Source of the DNA: Micromonospora sp. WMMD1128
GTDB taxonomy: Bacteria > Actinomycetota > Actinomycetes > Mycobacteriales > Micromonosporaceae
Reading direction: 5' to 3'
NCBI RefSeq assembly: GCF_027497235.1
Contig: NZ_CP114902.1
Location: 3,175,501-3,239,500, forward strand
DNA: 64,000 nt
A model generated the notes under the pieces. The model ran no database searches and was not told the origin of the DNA. It saw nothing but the letters and a program-made list of their open reading frames with translations. A program made the position numbers and the translations under genes. Below, in pieces: positions 55,690 through 63,594 of the stretch (its first letter is position 1; each line of letters starts with the position of its first letter).

Positions 55690-56360
55690 CGCTGCAGCTT
55701 GTAGCCGAGGCCCCGGAGCGTGACCAGGTGGCGGGGGTTGGCCGGATCCGGCTCGATCTTCTGCCGCAGGCGGCCGACGTGCACGTCCACCAGCCGCTCG
55801 TCGCCCGTCTCGTAGCCCCAGACGCGGCTGAGCAACTGTTGGCGGGAGAGCACCCGGCCGGCGTGCTCGGCCAGCTCGCAGAGCAGCCGGAACTCGGTCC
55901 GGGTCACCGGCACCGGCCGGCCGGAGCGGCGGACCTCGCCCGCCTCCGGGCTGATCTCCAGGTCGCCGAAGAACTGGGCCGGCGCCGGTCCGGCCACGGT
56001 CCGGGCCCGCCGGCGCAGGGCGCGCAGCCGGGCCGACAGTTCCTTGATCGCGACCGGCTTGACCACGTAGTCGTCGGCGCCGGCCTCCAGCGCGGCGACG
56101 ATGTCGTGGGTGTCGTCGCGGGCGCTGATCACGACGACCGGGACGTCGTCGTCGCGACGCAACTGGCGGATGCAGTCGAAACCGTCGATTCCGGGCAGCA
56201 TCAGGTCGACAAGCACGTAGTCGGCCGGGCTCTCCCGCTGGCGGCGCAACCCCTCCTCCGCGGTGGCCGCCCCGGCGGCGGTGTAGCCCTCCTCCTCCAG
56301 GGCGAGCTGCAACGCGAGTCGGATACGGTCGTCGTCCTCGATCACCAGTACGGCCGTCAT
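55686..56360 (-). CDS. OmpR-family response regulator
   Basis: The 224-residue protein has a receiver with the acidic pocket VIEDDDRIR, D52 in VLVDLMLPG and K in VVKPVAIKE, and a winged-helix DNA-binding domain (LLCELAEHAGRVLSRQQLLSRVWG). It is the first gene of the regulator-kinase-lipoprotein operon. The ATG at 56360 is chosen because the longer frame would add an unlikely extension. Confidence 0.93.
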   Translation of the reverse strand: MTAVLVIEDDDRIRLALQLALEEEGYTAAGAATAEEGLRRQRESPADYVLVDLMLPGIDGFDCIRQLRRDDDVPVVVISARDDTHDIVAALEAGADDYVVKPVAIKELSARLRALRRRARTVAGPAPAQFFGDLEISPEAGEVRRSGRPVPVTRTEFRLLCELAEHAGRVLSRQQLLSRVWGYETGDERLVDVHVGRLRQKIEPDPANPRHLVTLRGLGYKLQR

Positions 56361-56510
56361 ATGGGCATCATGACCGGCCGACCACGGGTCTCCCAATCGC
56401 GCCGGCCGTTCACGACTTTTGTCACCGAACCGTCATCCAACCGTCCGGTGACCTCCAAGATCGCTGACCAGAGTGGGAAGAACACGGAACCCCGTCACGG
56501 AAGCGACCTG

Positions 56511-56882
56511 ATGACCGTCTCCCTGCCGTCCGCCTCGCCGGAGTCCGCCGTGCCGCACGTGCGGGTGGAGATCACCGACGAGCTGGACCTGGCCGGTCTC
56601 CCCGAGGTGGCGCACGTGCTGGACCGGGTCCTCGCGTTGCAGCCCGGCGAGGTCACGATCGACCTTGCCCGGTGTCGTCACCTGGACGCCGCCGCCATCG
56701 CGCTGCTGCTGGACGTCCGTCGCCGCCTGGCCCGCCGGGACGGAACCCTCACCCTCAGCAACCCGCATCCCCGGATCCGGCGCATCCTCGCCACCGGCGG
56801 ACTGGGCGCGGCCGTAACCGTCGTCGACACGCCGGGTCCGGCCGTACGCGGCCGGGCCCGGGTCCGGTCCCAGCCGCGCTGA
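56511..56882 (+). CDS. STAS-domain anti-sigma-factor antagonist-like protein
   Basis: The 123-residue protein consists of one STAS domain: VEITDELDLAGLPEVAHVLDRVL..., then ARCRHLDAAAIALLLDVRRRL with a hydroxyl-poor switch region (the usual phosphorylatable Ser is replaced by Ala in HLDAAAIA). It may be a decoy or a constitutively active antagonist. GGAAG lies 7 bases before the ATG. It is the first gene of a plus-strand set with 56892-58052 and faces the two-component operon. Confidence 0.85.
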   Translation: MTVSLPSASPESAVPHVRVEITDELDLAGLPEVAHVLDRVLALQPGEVTIDLARCRHLDAAAIALLLDVRRRLARRDGTLTLSNPHPRIRRILATGGLGAAVTVVDTPGPAVRGRARVRSQPR

Positions 56883-56891
56883 GGAGGAGTG

Positions 56892-57206
56892 GTGACCACC
56901 AGCACGCTTGTCGGAGCACTCGTCGTCGGCCTCGTGGTCGGCGGCGTGGGCCGTCTCGCCGTCCCGGGACGCAAGGCCGTCCCGGTCTGGTTGACCCTCG
57001 CGCTCGGGGTGGCCGCCGCGCTGCTCGGGGCGATCGTGACCGGGCTCGTCGACCGGCGGCCCGACGGCTCGATGCTGCTGCCGCTGCTGGTGCAGGCCGG
57101 TTTCGCCGCCGTGGCGGTCATCCTGGCGGTGCTGGCCGCCGGACGGTCGGCGGCCGACCGGCAGGCGCACTCCGACCCGGGCGCCCGGCGGAAGGAGGAG
57201 GTGTGA
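56892..57206 (+). CDS. Small membrane protein, possible GlsB/YeaQ-type
   Basis: This 104-residue protein has three hydrophobic segments (TLVGALVVGLVVGGVGRLAV, WLTLALGVAAALLGAIVTGL and LVQAGFAAVAVILAVLAA), as in transglycosylase-associated GlsB/YeaQ proteins, but the motifs are weak. The GTG at 56892, four bases after AGGAGG, is taken as the start. Its stop overlaps the next GTG (GTGTGA), so the two are coupled. The function is probably envelope stress-related, by family and context. Confidence 0.7.
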   Translation: MTTSTLVGALVVGLVVGGVGRLAVPGRKAVPVWLTLALGVAAALLGAIVTGLVDRRPDGSMLLPLLVQAGFAAVAVILAVLAAGRSAADRQAHSDPGARRKEEV

Positions 57207-57739
57207 CGGTCGTACCGGCGGAACACCTGATGATGCTGATCTGCGACGGCTGCGGCGACAGCGTCACCGGCGCGGGTACCACGCTGCCGGACGCCGAGGT
57301 GGTGTGGACGCTTGTCTTCGAACACGACTGGGTCGGCTCGCCGTTCGCCTCCGGCCCGCACCACTGTCCCCGGTGCAGCGCCCGCGCGGCCGTCGCCGAC
57401 GACGGCCTGGGCGTCGAAGACCTGGAGCAGGTCACCGGGCCGCGGGCCGCCTCGGAGGGGGACTCCGCGGAGGGGGTACGCCGGGCGCTCGCCGACCGGA
57501 TCGTCCGCGACGACCGGGTGCTCGTCGACCTCGCCGGGATCGAGGTGATCGACTCCGTCGGCCTCGGCCTGCTGGTGCGGGCGCACCAGGACACCCGGCG
57601 CGACGGCCGGGAGCTGTGCCTGGTGGCCCCGTCCCGGTTCGTGCTCACCGTGTTGCACACCATGCGGCTCGACGGCGTCTTCGCCGTGGTCGACGATCCC
57701 GCCCCGACGTCGGGCGCCGCAACCGGCCGACGCGCATGA
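57203..57739 (+). CDS. Zinc-ribbon/STAS-domain protein
   Basis: The 178-residue protein has an N-terminal zinc-ribbon-like pattern (CDGCGD ... HHCPRCSAR, two CX2C pairs at about residues 14-60). A STAS-like domain follows (VLVDLAGIEVIDSVGLGLLVRAHQDTRRDGRELCLVAPS), with Ser in IDSVGLG at the switch position. It differs from the preceding STAS gene, where the Ser is replaced. The combination could sense metal or redox state in a sigma-partner switch. GTG 57203 overlaps the upstream stop. Confidence 0.8.
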   Translation: MTVVPAEHLMMLICDGCGDSVTGAGTTLPDAEVVWTLVFEHDWVGSPFASGPHHCPRCSARAAVADDGLGVEDLEQVTGPRAASEGDSAEGVRRALADRIVRDDRVLVDLAGIEVIDSVGLGLLVRAHQDTRRDGRELCLVAPSRFVLTVLHTMRLDGVFAVVDDPAPTSGAATGRRA

Positions 57740-57764
57740 CCGACGAAGAAGGAGCCCTCCCCCG

Positions 57765-58052
57765 ATGATGCCCTGGCCGTACCCCGAGTTTCCGTTCCCC
57801 GGCGACGGGCCGGAGCCCGACGGCGCGGACGTGCGGCTCACGTCCCTGGTCGCCCAGCGGCTGAGCGCCGACTGGACCACCCGGCGCCAGCAGATCACCG
57901 TCACCGTGCAGAACCGGGTGGTCATCCTCGCCGGCCTGGTCGCGGATCCGGAGACGCGCCGGGTCGCCGCCGAGCTGGCGTGGGACGTGCCGGGGGTGTT
58001 CGACGTCTGCAACGCGCTGCGGCTCTACGGCGGGCGCCGTACCCGGCGCTGA
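57765..58052 (+). CDS. BON-domain protein
   Basis: The 95-residue protein is a single BON domain (VAQRLSADWTTRRQQITVTVQNRVVILAGLVADPETRRVAAELAWDVPGVFDVCNAL) preceded by a Pro-rich N-terminus. BON domains occur in envelope and phospholipid-associated stress proteins. It ends the plus-strand stress set. The AAGAAGGAG before the ATG at 57765 supports the start. Confidence 0.85.
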   Translation: MMPWPYPEFPFPGDGPEPDGADVRLTSLVAQRLSADWTTRRQQITVTVQNRVVILAGLVADPETRRVAAELAWDVPGVFDVCNALRLYGGRRTRR

Positions 58053-58102
58053 TCCGCCGGGGTGCTGGTTGCACGTATCGGTATCCGCCTCTACCCTCGG
58101 CG

Positions 58103-58116
58103 TGGGAGCGCTCCCC
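58103..58116 (+). promoter_or_regulatory. CebR/CelR-type operator upstream of the cellulase
   Basis: TGGGAGCGCTCCCC matches 13 of 14 bases of the cellobiose-responsive repressor operator TGGGAGCGCTCCCA. It lies 81 bp upstream of the GH5 start, as in other actinomycete cellulase genes. Confidence 0.85.
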
Positions 58117-58196
58117 AGGCCGCCACGTCGGGCTTTCCGGGCAGGTTCACGACGGGCAACGTCCGTTTCATCACCCACCAGATGGGACCTTCCCGC

Positions 58197-59633
58197 ATGT
58201 CCTCGATACCCCGGCCGTCCCGGCGGCACCTGCTCGTCGGCGGCGCCGTCGGTGCGCTCGCCCTCGCGACCACGGCCGCCCTGCCGTTGACGAACGCGAT
58301 GGCGGCGACCGGCTGCGCCGTCACCTACACCACCAACTCCTGGCAGGGTGGCTTCACCGCCAATGTGACGGTCAAGAACCTCGGCGACCCGGTGAGCAAC
58401 TGGACGCTGGGCTTCACCTTCCCCGACGGTGGCCAACGCGTCGTGCAGGGCTGGTCGGCCACGTGGCAGCAGAGCGGCTCCGCGGTCACCGCACGCAACG
58501 TGGACTACAACGGCTCCCTCGGCACCGGCGCCAGCACCAGCATCGGCTTCAACGGCTCCTGGACCGGGTCGAACCCGGACCCGACCTCGTTCACGCTCAA
58601 CGGCGCGGTCTGCACCGGCGGCGTCACCACGCCGCCGACGAGCACGCCGCCCACCACCACTCCCCCGACGACCACGCCCCCGCCGCCGACCGGCACCACG
58701 CCGGTGGCGATCAACGGACAGTTGCGGGTCTGCGGGGTCAACCTCTGCAACCAGTACGGCCGGCCGATCCAGCTGCGCGGGATGAGCACGCACGGGTTGC
58801 AGTGGTTCGCCAACTGCTACACCGACACCTCGCTCACCGCGCTCGCCGACGAGTGGCAGGCCGACCTGCTGCGCATCTCGATGTACGTGCAGGAGAAGGG
58901 CTACGAGACCAACCCGGCCGCCTTCACCAACCAGGTGAACACGCTCGTCGACAAGGCCGAGGCCCGGGGCATGTACGCGCTGATCGACTTCCACACGCTG
59001 ACCCCCGGCGACCCGATGTACAACCTGGACCGGGCCAAGACGTTCTTCGCCAACGTGGCGTCGCGCAACGCCGCCAAGAAGAACGTGATCTACGAGATCA
59101 CCAACGAGCCCAACGGGGTGAGCTGGTCGACCATCCGCAGCTACGCCGAGCAGGTCATCCCGGTGATCCGGGCCAACGACCCGGACGCCGTGGTCATCGT
59201 CGGCACCCGGGGCTGGTCCTCGCTCGGCGTGTCCGACGGCGGCAACTCGGACGAGGTCGTCAACAACCCGGTGCGGGCCGAGAACATCATGTACACGTTC
59301 CACTTCTACGCCGCGTCGCACAAGGACAACTACCGCAACGAGGTGCAGCGTGCGGCCTCCCGGCTCCCGCTGTTCGTCACCGAGTTCGGCACGGTGACCT
59401 ACACCGGTGACGGCGCGGTCGACACGGCCAGCAGCAACGCCTGGCTCGACCTGCTCGACCGGTTGAAGATCAGCTACGCGAACTGGACGTTCTCGGACGC
59501 GGCCGAGGGCAGCGCGGCGCTGCGGCCGGGCACCTGCGCGGCCGGCAACTTCTCCGGCACGTCGATGCTCACCGAGTCCGGCGCGTACATGCGTAACCGG
59601 ATCCGCACCCCGGACAACTTCCCCACCTCCTGA
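58197..59633 (+). CDS. Secreted CBM2-GH5 cellulase (Tat signal)
   Basis: The 478-residue protein has a twin-arginine signal (SRRHLLVGGAVGALAL), an N-terminal CBM2 domain (CAVTYTTNSWQGGFTANVTV, CTGG near the end), a Thr/Pro linker and a GH5 catalytic domain with acid/base E304 in YEITNEPNG and nucleophile E396 in FVTEFGT. It is an endo-glucanase, probably for cellulose. The CebR operator upstream predicts cellobiose induction. The ATG at 58197 gives the Tat motif near the N-terminus; an ATG at 58182 is possible. Confidence 0.95.
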   Translation: MSSIPRPSRRHLLVGGAVGALALATTAALPLTNAMAATGCAVTYTTNSWQGGFTANVTVKNLGDPVSNWTLGFTFPDGGQRVVQGWSATWQQSGSAVTARNVDYNGSLGTGASTSIGFNGSWTGSNPDPTSFTLNGAVCTGGVTTPPTSTPPTTTPPTTTPPPPTGTTPVAINGQLRVCGVNLCNQYGRPIQLRGMSTHGLQWFANCYTDTSLTALADEWQADLLRISMYVQEKGYETNPAAFTNQVNTLVDKAEARGMYALIDFHTLTPGDPMYNLDRAKTFFANVASRNAAKKNVIYEITNEPNGVSWSTIRSYAEQVIPVIRANDPDAVVIVGTRGWSSLGVSDGGNSDEVVNNPVRAENIMYTFHFYAASHKDNYRNEVQRAASRLPLFVTEFGTVTYTGDGAVDTASSNAWLDLLDRLKISYANWTFSDAAEGSAALRPGTCAAGNFSGTSMLTESGAYMRNRIRTPDNFPTS

Positions 59634-59640
59634 CCGGGCG

Positions 59641-59678
59641 GCCGGCGGCGGCCCTTCCCCCCTCGGGTCGCCGCCGGC
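59641..59678 (+). terminator. Hairpin after the GH5 cellulase
   Basis: GCCGGCGGCG (59641-59650) pairs with 59669-59678 around an 18-base loop, 8 bp after the stop codon. It terminates the plus-strand cellulase before the bidirectional palindrome at 59692-59739. Confidence 0.55.
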
Positions 59679-59691
59679 CCGCCCTCCCCGA

Positions 59692-59739
59692 AGGAGGGGC
59701 CCCTTTTTAACAGACGTCTGTTAAAAAGGGGCCCCTCCT
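59692..59739. terminator. Perfect 48-bp palindrome with GGGGCCCC arms (copy 4)
   Basis: The arms 59692-59715 and 59716-59739 are exact inverted repeats, containing GGGGCCCC and CTTTTTAACAGAC. Being perfectly symmetric and with T/A runs, it can terminate both the converging cellulase and the minus-strand gene at 59748. GAGGTGAGG precedes it on the minus-strand coding side. Confidence 0.85.
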
Positions 59740-59747
59740 CACCTCTG

Positions 59748-62318
59748 TCAGGGGTAGCTCACCACGTTCACCGGCACCGTGTTCGTGCCCTGCGCGGTGG
59801 CGCCGGTGTCGTTGATGACGTGGGTGATCGACCCGTTGCCGCCAAGCGACACGGTGAGCAGGTCGTGGAACCGTACGCCGGCCCGGGTAGGCGCCTCGAA
59901 GCTGTGGTAGGCCGCGATGCTCGGATCGACGTTGAAGTAGCAGTAGCTGCCCATCCCCCAGCCCTCGAACGAGGTGACCGCGTCCGCGACCTTGAACGCC
60001 GCGTAGCCGACCCGGGAGCCGTTCATCCACGCCGCCGCGTTCGGCGGGTCGTACGGCAGCTCGTTCTGGAAGAAGATGGTCCGCCCGTTCTCGCCGTTCC
60101 AGATCACCTCGTGTTTCTGGTAGTGCTCGACGAAGAGCCCGAGCGCGGTGACCCGGTCGCCGTTGACGATCAGGCCGGTGTCGGCGGTGTTCACGGTCCA
60201 GCCGATGCCGGTGCCGTGGTCGCCCCGCCAGGCCCAGATGTGGTCGATCAGCGCGTCGTCCTGGTTGACCACCAGGCTGGTGGTGGCCTTCCCGGCGTGC
60301 GCGCCGCCGATGCGGAAGAAGACGTCCTGCACGGAGGTGGGGTTGGTGGCGTGACTCGCGGTCGAGCCGGCCGGGCCGACCTGCAACAGCACCGGCGAGT
60401 TGACCGCACCGGCGTCGAACAGCAGCCCGGCGAGGCGGACCCCGTCGACGTCGGCGACGGTCATCGGCACCACGCCGTTCTGCGGCACCAGCGTCGGGTA
60501 GCCGACGCCGAGCACCACCGTGCCGGCCCGGTTGACCGCGATGGTCTGGTCGACGGTGTAGACGCCCGGGGTGAAGAGCAGGTTCAGTCCCTGGGCCAGC
60601 GCGCTGTTGATGGTGGCGGCCGAGTCGCCGGGCTTCGCGACGTAGAACTGGCTCAGCGGGATCGACGTGCCCGGGGTGGAGCCGCCCAGCCAGGACGCCC
60701 CGCTGGCGTTGGTCCGGGTGGACGGCACGAAGACCTGGTAGGCGCCGGCGCTGTCGAGGTAGAGGTAGGGCACGTCGCGGCTGACCGGGGTCTGCGCGAG
60801 CGTGGTGTACGGCGGGTTCGGGAAGCTGGTGGCGGGCGCGCCCACCACCCCGGAGTTGGTGACGTTCCAGACCGCGTTGAGGTAGCCGCCCACGTTGCTG
60901 TCCCGGGTGTACCACTGCTGCTGCGAGTACGGCTGGACCACGCCGGTCACCCGGCTGTCCGCGATGTAGCCGCCGCTGGCCCAGCCGTAGCCGTTGGGGG
61001 CCAGGTTGAGGTCGCCCTGGATGTCCATCCGGCGGAACGGCGCGGCCTGCGACACCGCCCAGCGGGTGAACCCGGCGGACGGGAAGACCTGCATGTTCGA
61101 CGCCGAGCGCCAGAAGTTCTGGGTGGCGTTGCCGCCGAACCAGCCGGCGTCGACCGTGACGTCGCCGTGGATGCGCACGTCGCCGGGGTTCCGGCCGAGT
61201 CCCATGATCGAGGTGTAGAAGCCGATCTGCGCGTTGATGCCGGAGTAGTCGCCCGGCTTGAACATCAGCGCGTACCGCTGGGTGCCGAACTGGTTCGACT
61301 CCTGCGTGCGGAAGACGGCGTCGAGTTGGGCCTGGATGCTGGCGGCGGACATCGACGGGTCGAACGTGATGACGTTGGGTCCGAGCGACCCGCCGCCGGG
61401 CACGGTGCCGCCGCCTGTGGTGTTGACGGCGACCTCCCACAGTGAGTAGCCGTAGCCGGTGGCCCGCACGGTGCCGTACACCCGCAGGTAGCGGCCGGAG
61501 CCGTTGACGGTGAGCGCGTCGGTCCCGCCGTCGCCGCTCGTCGTGCTGGACACGGTGGTCCAGGTGGTCCCGTCGGTCGAGGTCTGCACCTGGTACGCCC
61601 GCGCGTACGCGGCCTCCCAGCTCAGCACCACCCGGCAGATGGTCCGGACGCTGCCCAGGTCGACCCGGAGCCACTGCGGGTCGGCGGCGGCGCTGGCCCA
61701 GCGGGTGCCCGGGTCGCCGTCGACCGCCGCCGAGGCGGGGGTGCCGGCGTTCTCCGTCGACGAGGCGGTGGCCGGTCGTCCCCGGGCGGCGTTCGTCGTG
61801 GTGTCACAGCCGCCGCCGGCGCCGGCGCTGCCGTAGACCTGGAACTCCCAGAGCGAGTAGCCGTAGGCGGTGCCCCGCGCGGTGCCGTACACCCGCACGT
61901 AGCGGCCGGAGCCGCTGACGGCCAGGTCGTCGGTGCCCCCGTCGCCGTTCGTCGTGCTGAACACGGTGGTCCAGGTGGTTCCGTCGGTCGAGGTCTGCAC
62001 CTGGTACGCCCGGGCGTACGCGCCCTCCCAGGTCAGGTTGACCCGGGAGACGGTGGCGGTGGCGCCGAGGTCGACCTGGATCCACTGCGGGTCGGCGAAG
62101 GCGCTCGACCAGCGGGTGCCGGTGTTGCCGTCGGTGGCGTTGGACGCCGGGGTGCCGGCGTTCTCGGTCGAGGAGGCGGTGGTGGGGCGGCCTTGGGAAA
62201 TCAACGGGTCGGCGGCCCTGGCCGGGCCGGGTGGCGCGACGAGCGCCACGGTGGCGAGCAGGGCGGCCAGCGCGGCGAGCAGTCGCCGTGGGGTCCACGA
62301 CATCGGTACGGGTGACAT
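59748..62318 (-). CDS. Secreted discoidin/beta-helix carbohydrate-active protein
   Basis: This 856-residue secreted protein has a signal peptide (to about residue 35), two discoidin-type (F5/8C) domains at about 36-155 and 165-295, and a right-handed beta-helix domain of about 540 residues (FKPGDYSGINAQIGFYTSIMGLG, later HIWAWRGDHGTGIGWTVNTADTG and HYQKHEVIWNGENGRTIFFQNELPYDPP). This catalytic-like domain belongs to a widespread actinomycete family often labelled adenylyl cyclase without basis. The fold suggests a polysaccharide lyase or GH55-like hydrolase, but I cannot assign a substrate or active site. The ATG at 62318 is six bases after GGAG. Confidence 0.8.
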   Translation of the reverse strand: MSPVPMSWTPRRLLAALAALLATVALVAPPGPARAADPLISQGRPTTASSTENAGTPASNATDGNTGTRWSSAFADPQWIQVDLGATATVSRVNLTWEGAYARAYQVQTSTDGTTWTTVFSTTNGDGGTDDLAVSGSGRYVRVYGTARGTAYGYSLWEFQVYGSAGAGGGCDTTTNAARGRPATASSTENAGTPASAAVDGDPGTRWASAAADPQWLRVDLGSVRTICRVVLSWEAAYARAYQVQTSTDGTTWTTVSSTTSGDGGTDALTVNGSGRYLRVYGTVRATGYGYSLWEVAVNTTGGGTVPGGGSLGPNVITFDPSMSAASIQAQLDAVFRTQESNQFGTQRYALMFKPGDYSGINAQIGFYTSIMGLGRNPGDVRIHGDVTVDAGWFGGNATQNFWRSASNMQVFPSAGFTRWAVSQAAPFRRMDIQGDLNLAPNGYGWASGGYIADSRVTGVVQPYSQQQWYTRDSNVGGYLNAVWNVTNSGVVGAPATSFPNPPYTTLAQTPVSRDVPYLYLDSAGAYQVFVPSTRTNASGASWLGGSTPGTSIPLSQFYVAKPGDSAATINSALAQGLNLLFTPGVYTVDQTIAVNRAGTVVLGVGYPTLVPQNGVVPMTVADVDGVRLAGLLFDAGAVNSPVLLQVGPAGSTASHATNPTSVQDVFFRIGGAHAGKATTSLVVNQDDALIDHIWAWRGDHGTGIGWTVNTADTGLIVNGDRVTALGLFVEHYQKHEVIWNGENGRTIFFQNELPYDPPNAAAWMNGSRVGYAAFKVADAVTSFEGWGMGSYCYFNVDPSIAAYHSFEAPTRAGVRFHDLLTVSLGGNGSITHVINDTGATAQGTNTVPVNVVSYP

Positions 62319-62670
62319 GGGCATCTCCGGGACGGGTGGAGTGCGGGGCGGGGGAACGGGTCCGGACGGGTCGGCGTGCCGACCCGTGCGGTGGACCCTC
62401 CCCGGGCGCAGTGGCGTGTGTCAATTCCCGAGCCCGCCTCGGAGGGCTTTTTTCGCGCCTTGTGAAAAGTCCGGAACAAAGCGTAAGCCGGGGTGCCCCG
62501 CCGGGCGGCGGGGTCGGCGTCAGTCCGGCGGCACCGCCGCCGCCGTCCGGCGGACCCGGCCCGAACGGGTGAGCACATCGTGCGCCGACGCCGCCCCCGC
62601 CGCGTACGCCGGTTTCCCGCAGGGTGCCGCCTTCCCCAGATCGTCAGAGGGGTGTGCCACGCTGGGCGGC
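62319..62670. other. Intergenic interval between the beta-helix and exonuclease genes
   Basis: This interval contains the divergent promoters of the two neighbouring genes and a weak hairpin with a T-run on the plus strand (about 62430-62453, AGCCC/GGGCT arms). No gene or clear operator was seen. Confidence 0.4.
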
Positions 62671-63594
62671 GTGGCACACCGACGTCCGATCCTGCTGATC
62701 GACTCCCCCAGCCTCTACTTCCGCGCCTACTTCGGCATCCCCGAGTCGGCCGCGAAGACGGCCGACGGCCAGCCGGTCAACGCCGTCCGCGGCTTCCTCG
62801 ACATGCTCGCCCAACTGGTGCGCACCCGGCGGCCCGACCGGATGATCTGCGCGCTCGACCACGACTGGCGGCCGGCGTGGCGGGTGGAGCTGCTCCCCTC
62901 GTACAAGGCGCACCGGGTGGCGCCGGAGGGCGGCGAGGTCGTGCCGGACACGTTGTCCCCGCAGGTGCCGATGATCCTGGAGGTCCTCGACGCGCTCGGC
63001 GTCCCGGCGGTCGGCGCCACCGGCTACGAGGCCGACGACGTGCTCGGCACGCTCTCGGTGACCCAGCCCGGCCCGGTCGAGGTGGTCTCCGGCGACCGCG
63101 ACCTGTTCCAACTGGTCGACGACGCCCACCCGACGCGCCTGCTCTACGTCGGCCGGGGCGTGGCCAAGCTGGACGACTGCGACGACGCCGCGGTGCGGGC
63201 CCGCTACGGCGTCCCCGCCGACCGCTACGCCGACTTCGCCGCGCTGCGCGGCGACCCGAGCGACGGCCTGCCCGGGGTGCCCGGGGTGGGCGAGAAGACG
63301 GCCGCCCGGCTGATCGAGCGCTACGGCGGGCTCGACGGCATCCTCGCCGCGCTCGACGACCCCGCTTCCGGCTTCGCCCCCGGGCTGCGCGGCAAGCTCG
63401 ACGGCGCCCGCGACTACCTGGCCGTGGCGCCCAAGGTGGTCCGGGTCGCCACCGACGTGCCGCTGCCCGAGCTGGACCCGGCACTGCCGACGTCCCCGGC
63501 CGATCCCGACCGGTTGCTCGAGCTGGCGCAGCGCTGGAACCTGGCCGGCTCGTGCCGCCGCCTGGTCGACGCGCTCGCCACCCCCCGCACCTGA
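62671..63594 (+). CDS. 5'-3' exonuclease (FEN/PolA-type)
   Basis: This 307-residue protein is a stand-alone 5'-3' exonuclease domain: ILLIDSPSLYFRAYFG (N-terminal acidic motif), GYEADDVLGTL, VVSGDRDLFQLV and the helix-hairpin-helix region LRGDPSDGLPGVPGVGEKTAARLIERYGG. The acidic residues bind the two metals that cleave flap or RNA-primer substrates. It lacks a polymerase domain, as in the second FEN-type protein of many actinomycetes. The start is GTG at 62671. Confidence 0.93.
   Translation: MAHRRPILLIDSPSLYFRAYFGIPESAAKTADGQPVNAVRGFLDMLAQLVRTRRPDRMICALDHDWRPAWRVELLPSYKAHRVAPEGGEVVPDTLSPQVPMILEVLDALGVPAVGATGYEADDVLGTLSVTQPGPVEVVSGDRDLFQLVDDAHPTRLLYVGRGVAKLDDCDDAAVRARYGVPADRYADFAALRGDPSDGLPGVPGVGEKTAARLIERYGGLDGILAALDDPASGFAPGLRGKLDGARDYLAVAPKVVRVATDVPLPELDPALPTSPADPDRLLELAQRWNLAGSCRRLVDALATPRT

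Noticed and set aside
59748-62318. Adenylyl cyclase annotation for the beta-helix protein
   Set aside because: No cyclase catalytic motif is visible. The domain is a secreted beta-helix following discoidin domains, consistent with a carbohydrate-active protein.
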